From assembly GCA_003254885.1 (NCBI GenBank), contig QANT01007118.1:1-40071 (forward strand): a stretch of DNA of 40,071 nucleotides. The letters run 5' to 3'. A program made the translations under genes and the position numbers. Below are positions 23,324 through 33,123 of this stretch, piece by piece (position 1 is the first letter of the stretch; every line of letters starts with the position of its first letter). Source of the DNA: Purshia tridentata (lineage: Eukaryota > Streptophyta > Magnoliopsida > Rosales > Rosaceae). The notes below the pieces were generated by a model. It made no database searches and had not been told where the DNA came from. It worked only from the letters and a program-made list of their open reading frames with translations.

Positions 23324-24556
23324 ATGGATGACATTGATATTGAAATCCCTCAATATTTCATCTGCCCAATATCCCTTGAGATCATGCAAGACCCTGTGAC
23401 AGCCATAACAGGCATCACATACGACCGAGACAGCATCGAGCACTGGCTATTCCAGACCAAGAACACCACCTGCCCTGTCACCAAACAGCCCCTCCCGAAA
23501 GACTCCGAATTAACCCCGAACCACACCCTCCGGCGTCTGATCCAGGCATGGTGCACTGACAACGCCTCTCACGGCATTGATCGGATCCCAACCCCAAAAC
23601 CGCCTCTCGACAAGGCCCAAGTCCTCAAGCTGCTCAAGGACTTTTGGCACCCACAATTCCAATTGAAAATCCTTAAAACTTTGGACCTTCTCGCTACTGA
23701 AAATGAAGGCAACCGAAAGTATATGGTCGAAGCCGGTGTGCCCAAGGCCATTTTCTTGTTCATTGCAACTTCGTGTTACAAATTTAATCGAGTGGATGGT
23801 CTCGAAGAGGCTCTTACTCTACTTAACCTCCTTCGTATTCCTCCCCAACAACTCAATCATTTGCTAATGGAAAACATTCGAATCATAGATTCGCTCACGT
23901 GGGTTTGCAGCTGTGATGCCCAAAACCATGCACACACGGCACTCAACACCCATGCGCTCTTGGTACTCAAATGGATCACCCAAAATGCCAATTCGAACCT
24001 GCTTCAAACCCTAAACCCTGATTTTTTCAAAACAATTGTAGGGGTTCTCAGAATGAAAGGGCTCACATCACAAGGGACCAACGCAGCGTTGCATGTCCTG
24101 CTGGACACGTGTGCCTGGGGAAGAAACCGACTAAACCTGATTCAAGCCGGGGCTGTGCACGAGCTAATTGAGCTCGAACTGGGTGCACCGGAAAAGCGTA
24201 CTACCGAGCTTGTTTTACGTATCTTGGTGCACCTGTGCTCTTGTGCAGATGGCAGGGCTCAGTTTCTGAGTCACAAAGGCGGTGTCTTCATCGTGTCGAA
24301 GAGGATTTTGAGGGTTACGCCGGCGGTGGATGATCAAGCCATTATGATTCTTTCCTTGATATGCAAGTATTCGGGAACCAGTGTGGTGCTTCAGGAAATG
24401 CTGGAGGTTGGGGCTGTGGCAAAGCTTTGTACTTTGCTACAAGTTGATTGTGCTCCGGATTTGAAATACAAGGCAAGCAAAATGCTTAGATCGCATTCTG
24501 GGGAGTGGAAGAACTGCCATACTAATTGTCTTGGTGTTTCTCCCTACCCCATGTGA
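23324..24556 (+). CDS. PUB24: U-box/ARM E3 ubiquitin ligase, PUB24-like
   Basis: A single-exon gene of 410 residues, intronless like Arabidopsis PUB22/23/24. The U-box spans about residues 8-82: IEIPQYFICPISLEIMQDPV, then TGITYDRDSIEHWL, CPVTKQPLP, LTPNHTLRRLIQAWC. It binds the E2. ARM-type helical repeats fill about 105-390, including ENEGNRKYMVEAGV, RNRLNLIQAGAVHELIELEL and KRTTELVLRILVHLCSCADG, and should bind substrate. The PUB22-24 group dampens pattern-triggered immunity and affects drought/ABA signalling in Arabidopsis. The sequence resembles PUB24 most (EIPQYFICPISLEIM, the KR-TELVL block), though a PUB23-like name is possible. The start chosen has A at -3 and G at +4 and sits just before the U-box; an in-frame ATG at 23105 would add 73 unconserved residues. 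The length is slightly below Arabidopsis PUB24, and nothing looks broken. A MITE begins 35 bases after the stop. Confidence 0.93.
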   Translation: MDDIDIEIPQYFICPISLEIMQDPVTAITGITYDRDSIEHWLFQTKNTTCPVTKQPLPKDSELTPNHTLRRLIQAWCTDNASHGIDRIPTPKPPLDKAQVLKLLKDFWHPQFQLKILKTLDLLATENEGNRKYMVEAGVPKAIFLFIATSCYKFNRVDGLEEALTLLNLLRIPPQQLNHLLMENIRIIDSLTWVCSCDAQNHAHTALNTHALLVLKWITQNANSNLLQTLNPDFFKTIVGVLRMKGLTSQGTNAALHVLLDTCAWGRNRLNLIQAGAVHELIELELGAPEKRTTELVLRILVHLCSCADGRAQFLSHKGGVFIVSKRILRVTPAVDDQAIMILSLICKYSGTSVVLQEMLEVGAVAKLCTLLQVDCAPDLKYKASKMLRSHSGEWKNCHTNCLGVSPYPM

Positions 24557-24590
24557 AATACAGCCAATAATATTTTTACCATATTATTTT

Positions 24591-24819
24591 TAAGGTAATG
24601 CTATGTGTATCACATTTAATCTCTTTAAAAATAGAGGTGAAACCCATTTGTACTGGTGGGTCTAACTTCTATTAAAGAGCTAGTGGTATGTGTATCACAT
24701 TTAATCTCTTTAAAAATAGAGGTGAAACCCATTTGTATTGGTGGGTCTAACTTCTATTAAAGAGCTAGTGGTATACAAGATGGTACCAAATATAGTACAC
24801 TTAGCTAGCATTTTCCTTA
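24591..24819. mobile_element. MITE in PUB24 3' flank with internal 85 bp tandem duplication
   Basis: The ends are inverted repeats: TAAGGTAATGCTA at the left, and TAGCATTTTCCTTA at the right, whose complement is TAAGGAAAATGCTA. Between them an 85 bp unit occurs twice, 24602-24686 and 24687-24771, differing by one base (TACTGG/TATTGG). Non-coding. It lies within what should be the 3' untranslated region or immediate terminator region of the U-box gene. Superfamily unassigned. Confidence 0.65.
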
Positions 24820-25039
24820 ATACAAATATGTTTGTTAAAAAAAGAAAATGCAAACTGTGTCAAATTGAATCCATTTTTCCAATAATATACTATTTCCTTT
24901 CTCTTATATATTAGGATAATATATTGCACTAATTTATGGCAGGAGTGGTCCTATGAGTGTAGACCAATTCTATAAGAAATTTGATTATTTATGACTTGAT
25001 TTTTACCGCATGTATAGTTGGCATGCCTTAAGTACTAAC

Positions 25040-25275
25040 TGTTGAGAGAAATCTCATATTAAAAATATGAGAGTCTTGCTAATAGCTTATAATGATTTGG
25101 ACTACTCTTTCTATTGCCAATTAGTTTTAAAATAGATGCCTATATTCCTTCATGGTATCAGAATCAAGTTATTCACATGATGTACCTAAACGGCCACACG
25201 TCTCTCACATCACCCAATATAAATTGTCCATGGGGTTTGGACTACTCCTCTCATTGCCAATTAGTGATTCCTTCA
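25040..25275 (+). mobile_element. TRIM-like miniature LTR retrotransposon
   Basis: The left LTR-like segment, 25040-25152 (113 bp), starts TGTTGAGAGAAATCTC and ends TTCCTTCA. It is followed directly by TGGTATCAGAATC, which matches the usual plant primer-binding site for initiator tRNA-Met (TGGTATCAGAGC). A purine patch, ATGGGG, then precedes a shortened second LTR (about 25237-25275) sharing TTTGGACTACTC, ATTGCCAATTAG and ATTCCTTCA with the first. The flanking pentamers are CTAAC and CTAAT. There is no gag or pol. It looks like a TRIM with a deleted right LTR. Confidence 0.7.
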
Positions 25276-27904
25276 CTAATGTGTATACACAAGATCCATC
25301 GTAATTGTGAAGTAAAATTTCACATTACAACTTTCTTTTGGTGAAATTGATGAAATAAAAAAGTCAATGATCCAATTTTTATGGTTCGTCTCAGGCCCAA
25401 ATATCTCATTTCTAGCCTTCGTTTATAGGTTCGAATTTTGTGTATATAATATAATTTTTTTAAGGTAAATTTTGAATACATTAGAATAATATTATGTTAT
25501 TACTATTTATATTGAGATTGATATCTCACCTCGAGAATGTAAAGTATTGTATAGCAATTTATAAAATGAGTTTTTTCACCATTGCTCATTAATTTTTAGT
25601 TGAATATTTCAATTAATTTCTTAAATTAATAGGCAATTAAATATTAATTTTAACCCTATTTTTTAAAATTTTGTTGAGTGCTGCTGAGTCCTGAGTGCTG
25701 AGTACTTATTTGTAACCACTTGCCATGTATAGAATAAAACCATGTGAAAATCATCTTTAGACGCATGTGGAAATCATTATAAACATTAACTTGTGGACCT
25801 TTTTGCGTAGGTGGAAGTCATTAAAAACATTATCTGTACCCAATCCAAGTGTGAAAATGAAAATTACGTTACTTTTTTAAAGAATTGTCCTTACGACGAT
25901 AGATTTTCTCTCTTCCATATATGTAATGCGCAATTCACATCAAGTATGTCCAATTCTATTTCTTTTTTCTTTTTAAGAGAAAGAACTTTCACAAACGTAC
26001 CAAGCAGAGTTTACATCACTAGCCACCCATTTTCTTGGATTTACACACAAAGGTTGATTGTAATTTTGAGTCAGTAATATGAAGTTAGTACAAACTGAAA
26101 ATTACAAGAGTATATTACAAAAGCTGAACAAAAATTAATTAAATTTATTTAAATGTGTGAAAAACAAGTAGATCTGGTTGGCCCAATTCATTGGAAGATG
26201 TGGATTGGACTAAAGCTTGGCAAAGCCTTTTGATGATGTTTAACTTATGAGACAAGTTATATGGGCGATGAAACGATAAGAGCATGAGCATGGCCTACCC
26301 ATTAACAATGAAAGTGAGAGTGGGCTAATGGCTATGCATATGCACTAGATTAGCCCAAACCCAATGTCTAAGGACATCTCAAGAAACTGTTTCAAAAATC
26401 AGATGTTAAGATTAAGCTGGGAACAACCTTTTTCACATTAATTGTTCGAAGATTCATAAAATTCAATAACTACTTTTCTTTATTAATTATCAAATTTTTC
26501 CATCTCTCGTCCATAATGAAGCTGCACATGTGACAAATGGTTAGTTTGATATATATGATTAATGTTATTTGTATATGTTTATCTGATCATATTAACTGAT
26601 CACTTTATGCTAATAATTAAAATTTAAAATTTATGTCAATCCATTTTATTAATTATATTGCATCACTACATCAACTGCTATATAAGGTGATCGATCATCT
26701 AATATAGTCAGATAAGAGTGTACAAATATCATTATTCATATTGTTAATCAAAAAATTTTAATAGTTTACATTTTTGGGATTCAAAAATCATACAAAATAA
26801 AAATTATGAGATTGTTACTAAAAGCCAAATCAGCCAGGAAATGCATGTATATGAAAGCTTTGTTGTTTCATCCAACAGAAGTAAGGTTCTGCAACCACAG
26901 GAATAAAATAAATTAACGGGTACTACAAGTTGATTTCTTCAAATTATATCCAGCAAATTGAACTTAGGATATAATATTTTTTCGAGAAGAAATATGATTG
27001 TCAAAAACCTAAAAAAGAGTTCTACCATTCCTATTGGGAAAAAGTCTTAAATAAAATTACTTAGTTTTTCCTGGTAAAATGAAAGCAGTTGACACTTGAG
27101 TCCAATTGTTGCACCTTATTTTAATGGTGCGCAATGAATAAGTCTCTCCTTTCATGTGGTAATTTGTTTGATTTCCTCCATTTATTCTAGGGTCTAAAAG
27201 TTTTATACTTTATTATTTGTTGATTTAAATTTGCAATTTGACTAATGCCTTAATTACCCCGCTATTTATGCTTTGACCATTTACTATTATTCGTATTGTG
27301 AGACTTATACCAGTATTGGCTCTTGCACCACAGTTTTAATATACCATGTATTGACTTGTTTTGCTAACTTTGTTTTCAAATTACTGGATCTGCAAAACTA
27401 ATAGGATTTATTTATTTCTTATTCAAGAATTATACTAAGTCATACAATATGCATAAGTTTATGGTGAATTTGGGGATACTATCATTCATCTGAAAAAGTC
27501 AACTTAATTCGATCTATACAATACGTTAAGAGGATTTCAATACGCCATGTGAATGTTATGTGAATTTGAGGTCTTCGAAAAGGCAATTTCATAACTAAAA
27601 GATTAGGCACAAAGTCATATATAGGCATATATCTAATATTTAAAACATTTTTCTTTTAATATTGAAATTTACCAAGTGTATATATAGCTATAGTCTTTCT
27701 CTTAGCAGTTTAATATTACTTGCAGTTTTTTAATGTAGTGAGGACTTGAAAGTCATTCACTTTTTAGTTGAACCAGCAAATATACGCAAGGAGCATATTT
27801 AAAGCGGAGTTGCATATACATTGATGGAAAAGAATAATGCTATGAATCTTAAATTTGTATCCCAAATTTTAATTTTAAATGATATATATGGCAATGTTTT
27901 AGTA
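25276..27904. other. Intergenic region, no gene recognised
   Basis: AT-rich DNA. Open frames are short and domain-free. No RNA gene, array or strong repeat was noticed. Confidence 0.5.
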
Positions 27905-28276
27905 AGAGTGCTTATATTTTTACTCATTGTCTTAATATTTTTTTTCCACTTTATTTTTACACCCTCTATTAAATTTTAAAAGAAACTATAAAAACACTAT
28001 TCTCACCTCTCGTTATTCCTATAATGCCCTTTGATCAATATACTAACTCATATACCCACCGACTAAATACTCTTCTCAACCCTCCTTTAAGATGAATGGG
28101 AGGGATGATAATTAACGGGGTTAGAAAAGTGTTTAGGTGAGTGTTGATATATTAAAATGTATTATAAGAATAATAGGAGTTAAAAAGAGTTTTATATATT
28201 TTTTCAAATTTAATGATGGGTGTAAAAATATAGTGAGTAGAGAAATAGGATAAGGGGGTAAGAATATAAGCACTCT
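27905..28276. mobile_element. Foldback MITE, near-complete imperfect palindrome
   Basis: A 372 bp element whose two halves are inverted copies. Left: AGAGTGCTTATATTTTTAC, then TATTTTTACACCCTCTATTA. Right on the other strand: AGAGTGCTTATATTCTTAC, then TATTTTTACACCCATCATTA. Weaker similarity (CTATTATTCTTATAAT against GTTATTCCTATAAT, then CTTTTCTAACCCC against CTTCTCAACCCTCC) continues to the centre near 28090. Non-coding. RNA from either strand would fold into a long hairpin. No clear target duplication was read. Confidence 0.75.
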
Positions 28277-29078
28277 AAAGATTCATTTATTTTATAATAA
28301 GTAAATACTACTTGAGATACTTAGCATAATCAATATACCTCCCAGACGCCCGGCCCCTATTGCACCAAAAAAAAAAACCTCCTAACAATTGTTTTCATTT
28401 TTGTAATTAAAAAAGACGTTTTTGTTTTGTTTTGTTTTGTTATAAAAAAGTTTAATCTATAAAACAACCCAAATTCTGAAAGATTGTATGCAAAAAATCT
28501 TGTTTCTCGAACAACTCCTAAACCTAGGCATTGAGTCCGGAATCTAGAACAAGCCCCCGAAATCAAACCCGAGGCACGAGCAATGGTCCCTAGACCAAGT
28601 ACGTACTAGATTCAAAAAACCTAGGACTTAAGCCCCAATTCTGGGCACTTGAACATCGGACCTTAGACCATGACATCAGGACTCGACCTCTAATTAAGAA
28701 ACAAAATTAAACAAATTAAATGAAAAAAAAAAAAAAAAAANNNNAAAAAAAAAAAAAAAACAAGATGTGTTTCTAGCGGTGAGGACGTCATCTTTTCATA
28801 TAGCAAAGTAATATTGTCTGAATGAATTTGTATCACACATTTAGTTTAGTTAAGAGTCAATCGTATGTATTATTATATTGATTCAGATTTACTGTATGGC
28901 TTCACTCACATATATATAGTCCCCTATGTAGTTAACCTCACCGATATATGTTAAAATTTGTTATGTTGGGAAAAATATTTGGGGCAATAAGTATTTTCTG
29001 TGTTTGAGAGTTTTTTTTTTTTTTTTTTGTTNTTTTTGGAGTATTGAAGAGATTATATATATATAATATTACTTCTCA
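28277..29078. other. Intergenic region with simple repeats and unresolved bases
   Basis: It contains a (TTTTG)n stretch at 28419-28441, a degenerate CCTAGG/GACTTGA-rich moderately repetitive segment at about 28505-28690 without coding sense, a poly-A tract with four Ns (28723-28760) and a poly-T tract with one N (29011-29037). No gene. Confidence 0.55.
28723..28760. repeat. Poly-A tract containing NNNN
   Basis: An A run interrupted by four Ns at 28741-28744. Probably an unresolved homopolymer. Confidence 0.9.
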
Positions 29079-29086
29079 GGTACAGT

Positions 29087-30312
29087 CAAGGAATGTAATT
29101 TCGATTTCGCTAGAAATTTCGATGGAAATTTCGACGGAAATTTCGACGGAAATTTCGATGGAAATTTCGACCAAATTTCGATTTCGCTAGGGTTTAAACA
29201 AAAACAACGGAAATTAATATCAAACTATGAAAATTTTGAATGAAACTTTACCATATGTTTATATAACATATTATCTATTATATTTATAAAAAAAAATTGA
29301 ATAAACTAAATCATATTATAGGTTTAATGTGATATAAAGTAAATATAATGTGCGTTGTAGGTAAATACTGTTAAAAGAAAACTCTACCAAATTAATTAAG
29401 TAGTCATATACTCATATGACTCATATTACTAAATATTATATTAATATTAATTTTATGAAACTACATCACTAAATGTGATGCCATATATTAATATGATAGA
29501 CTTAAGTATTAATTAGTAATGCCATACATATATATATATATATATATCTAAGTATTAAATAATATATTTAAATATTGATTCCATAAATATATATTAAATT
29601 ATTAATATTAATATTGATCAGCCATTAATATACTTTCAAAATTCAAATTGTGCATGTATGATGTAATGTATCACGTTGGAACTTGGTGGCCCACTGCACC
29701 CTTTTTTCTCTGCGCGTGCGCACCCCTTCCTCTTTTTTTTTTTTTTTTTTTTTTTTNTTTTTTTTCTCTTTCTCTTCCTCACTTTTTCTTTTCTCTGCTC
29801 TTAACCTTTCAGCTTTCCTTTCTCAGTAACTCTCTCTCTTGCGCCAACCTGCCCAGCCAAGAATTCATCGTCGCCGGCCACCTTCCAGCAATCTAAGGCC
29901 ACTAGTGGACTCCCCAAGCCGGCGCCAACATAACCCAGTCGTCACCCAGCCCGGCCGACCTCCCCACGCCAGTAATTGCGACCTCCCTCCGCCGGCTCTT
30001 TTGGCTAATTCCGGCCACCTTCGAGCTCCGATCACCCATATTTTTTGTGGGTTTTTCTTCCCTCACCATAGGCTTTTATTCCCCTAAAGTTTGAAGTGTC
30101 AATTTGGTGTAATTTTGGTATTGATTTTTAGGGTTCTAAGCAAATTTTGAATTTCGCCGAAATTTCAGGATTTCGTCGAAATTTTCCGAAATTTCGACGA
30201 AATCGTCGAAATTTTGACGAAAAGAACATAACAGTGGCATTTCGTTTCGAACCCCTCCAAAAACGATAATATCGGCGAAATTTCGCCGATATTACCGATA
30301 TTACACTCCTTG
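29087..30312. mobile_element. Non-autonomous hAT-like element, 1226 bp
   Basis: It is bounded by an exact 8 bp duplication GGTACAGT (29079-29086 and 30313-30320). The terminal inverted repeats are CAAGGAATGTAAT at the left and ATTACACTCCTTG at the right, with one mismatch over 13 bases. Just inside the left end a 12 bp unit (GAAATTTCGACG type) repeats about five times (29113-29171); the right end has diverged CGAAATTTCG/CGTCGAAATTT words over about 30150-30300. The interior has an AT-rich half and a GC-rich half (29820-30060) with CT tracts that looks like a promoter/leader but encodes no recognisable protein. TSD length and CAAGG ends fit hAT. There is no transposase, so it depends on another element. 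Confidence 0.8.
29113..29171. repeat. 12 bp subterminal tandem repeat
   Basis: About five head-to-tail copies of GAAATTTCGAYG. In hAT elements, repeated subterminal words are transposase binding sites, so this is a plausible role. Confidence 0.8.
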
Positions 30313-30501
30313 GGTACAGTCAATCATATATATTTTTTTTTTCGGATATCAAAAGTGTGAAACGCTCAGCAAGCTTAGGGCCCATTCCCTAAGCTTACCC
30401 TAATATGGTGTAAAATTCATTGTAGAGGCTTTAACTGTTTTATGTTAAGTTTTAATTTGGTACTTTTTGGCCTAAAAATAGAGTTAAAACCTAACTTCAT
30501 A

Positions 30502-33118
30502 TGACAGGACCGGCCCCGAATTCCACCCTGGAACTCGGAGTGATCCTGCGAGAATTCAATATCAAGGAAAATCTTACCGAAAATTCGGTAGAACCTCCCC
30601 TGAATTGGACTAACCCTTTCTTCAAGAAGACCTATAAAAGCACACTTCTAACCACTACAGCTCCTTTACCACAACCAAGGGGTCTTCGACCCAAAGTTCA
30701 AAATCAATTATTTAAATATTCAAAAGATTATCAGGACTGGCTACAAAATTCACTAAAAAACCAAGTTTACAAGGGTAACTAAGCGCCTACAAAAATTCAC
30801 AAGCTCGCTAGATTTCCTCAACGTCTTTGGCACGACCGCTCCCTCGCTACAACCTGAGGGAAAAATTTAAAACAACAATAAAGATAAAATTGGTGAGACG
30901 ACTCAGTGAGTGGACGAAGATAAGAAACATTTAAACTTAAATTATAAAAATCCGTTTACTATGGCAAACTATAGAAATAATTTGGCACCAAGACCTCACG
31001 TCTCTCTTTAAAATCCCTCAGTTTTAAAAGATTTTGTAAAATCCACTGGTGACTATAAGTAAATCAATATCTTAAAATCCACTTTGAGATTTTCTGAGAA
31101 AAATAAATAAAACTAATCAAGCTGACAAATATCAAATCAGAACTGAAGGTTTATACCCATTGAAACATTCTTATAAAACTGATATAATAATAAAAATGTT
31201 CACCCAAATAGTTATCCATAGAACCTGCCATATATGCGCAGGGCCCACAACCTGCCATACGCATGCAAGGCCAATAATCCTGCGGTACATGTGCAGAGCC
31301 AGAGTCTATCATACACATGCAGGGCCAATATACCTGCCATATGTGCACGCAAGGTCACCCCCAAAGGGCGCACACGGCCCAAAGCCTATGTGTGTGCCGT
31401 GATGGGTCCCAAAGACCTATATAAACTGATAATCTGAAGGGTATTGCAAAGGGTGGTTTGAAAAACATTTCCCATAAATCTCTTTCCATCCATGAAAACA
31501 TATAACCTTTCCAATACTGTGAAATTATTAAACCAACAACTATAAAATCTTTTTCAATAACCAAACCTCTAATATTTCAAGATATGAGTAAACCACATAC
31601 ATTTACTTGAGAAATCAAAACGTTTCCAAGATCTAACGGCTCGAATAAATCATTATGAAAAATAGTTCCCAAGCACATCAAATCTATTTCCATACATTAA
31701 TCCTCAAATCATGCTCAAGAACTAAATAATATTTCTCAATTAATGAAACTCAATTAAAACTCAAAATATAAATATGAATTAAATCATGAAATTTAAAAAC
31801 AAGTGTCCACTCACTGTCAAGGAATCTAGTCTCGTTGCTCGACTGGGTCGCCCTTAGTCTCGGGTGTAGTCCCTATAAGAAAAAGATAAATATGCCATTA
31901 GTTCCAAAGTTTAAAATGCCTACAACCAATAAATTGGGGTTTCTTCAACCCCGGTCTTTTCTATACAACCCAAGCTAATAACCCGCTTAGTAAAATCTAA
32001 AGTCATCAATAAATCCTAAATTTCGTGGTTAAAAGATCATCTTAACCTTAACCCCAAACAAAGTGGTGCTTCCAATCCCCAATTTACAAATTCTACCTTT
32101 CCTTTCGAACCCATCAACCCAAACTCCGGATTAAGTTTCTAATTGGTGGAATTTGGCTAAAATATCACTAGATCGTTCCAATTTCCCAAATTTTCGAGCA
32201 ACCACCCGAAATGGCCAAGCCCCTCATTCACCAGCTTCCAATTTCTTCAATTTTCCTTGAAGCCCAAGGTTCTAAACTGAAATTAAGTCTCCCTAAGGTT
32301 GGAAATTAGCTAACCCGACCACCAATTAGCACCCCCAAGCCGCAGATCAAAGGCTTCCCAATTTGGAACCTAAACCTCCAATTTTTCCCCATATCCAAAA
32401 TAACCCAAATTGGCAACACAGCACAAAGAATTTCAAAGATGGAAGAGAGAGGGAGGAAACCCACCTAAAATGAGTAGAAATTTCGCCGGAAAACTGGCCG
32501 GAAACTGGGGAAGGACCGGCGACTTGTGGGGTTCCTTCTGAGCAGCAGCGCGCGACAGGAGCTGGGTGGTCGACATCGTGGGGTCGCTGGCTGGCTGGCG
32601 TCGACGGGAGAGGGGTCGTCAACGGTTAGGTCTTGCCGGAAGCAAGCTAGAAGGGAGGTGTGTGTCGCGCGCAAGGAGAGTGAAGGGAAGACTATGCGGG
32701 CTGAGAGGAGGGGAGAGAGAGAAATAGAAGGAGAGAGAAGATTCCAGAAAATTCTAGAATCTTTAAAGGCTAAGTCACCCAAATTACGATTTTGCCACTT
32801 ACTTCACTCGTCCATATCTTACAAACCGTAGCTCCGTTCGACGCGTAATTCGTGTCTACGAACTCGTGGAGTCGAGCTCTACGTAACCATGTCAAAGTCA
32901 ACTCCGAAATTCCGGTAATTTAAAAAGTCAACTTTTGGTCACTTGTCACATTCATAACTTTCTAACCGTAACTTTAAACGACCCATGCCGCGTGTCGACG
33001 AACTCGTGAGCTCAAGACCTTCCTAACGGACCAAGGGTCAAAGTTAAAATCTCACTCAAATCAAAAGTCAACTCTAGGCCCACTTTCAAAATTACCTAGG
33101 AAGGTGCAGGTCATTACA
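30502..33118 (-). mobile_element. Solo LTR of a probable Ty3/gypsy retrotransposon
   Basis: Read on the minus strand it starts TGTAATGACCTGCACC (from 33118) and ends GGGGCCGGTCCTGTCA (30502), with TG...CA termini and flanking pentamers TCATA (30497-30501) and TCGTA (33119-33123). The length of 2617 bp, GTCAAAGTCAACTCCG-type sequences, and a GC-rich CT-tract leader-like part around 32450-32720 match the very long LTRs of plant gypsy lineages such as Tekay/Del. No gag-pol, primer site or second LTR is found on either side, so it is most likely the product of LTR-LTR recombination. Open frames inside are not supported as genes. Lineage is inferred. Confidence 0.7.
31224..31359. repeat. Minisatellite inside the solo LTR, about 27 bp unit
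   Basis: Five diverged units starting CCTGCCATA or similar (31224, 31251, 31279, about 31306, 31333), each followed by TGTGCA/GCATGC and AGGGCC. It lies within the LTR and could vary in copy number between LTR copies. Confidence 0.75.
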
Positions 33119-33123
33119 TCGTA

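Noticed and set aside
29648..30087. Proline-rich open frames in the GC-rich part of the hAT-like element
   Set aside because: They run through a poly-T tract with an N, change frame freely and match no family I know.
30501..30782. 93-codon open frame beginning MTGPAPNSTLEL
   Set aside because: It starts at the edge of the solo LTR, lies antisense to the LTR and shows no domain.
31224..31359. Possible CRISPR-like array
   Set aside because: The units are diverged, contiguous and without unique spacers, in a eukaryotic LTR. It is a minisatellite.
32347..32831. Open frames on both strands around 32.5 kb
   Set aside because: They lie in the GC-rich leader-like part of the LTR, overlap each other on both strands and lack domains.
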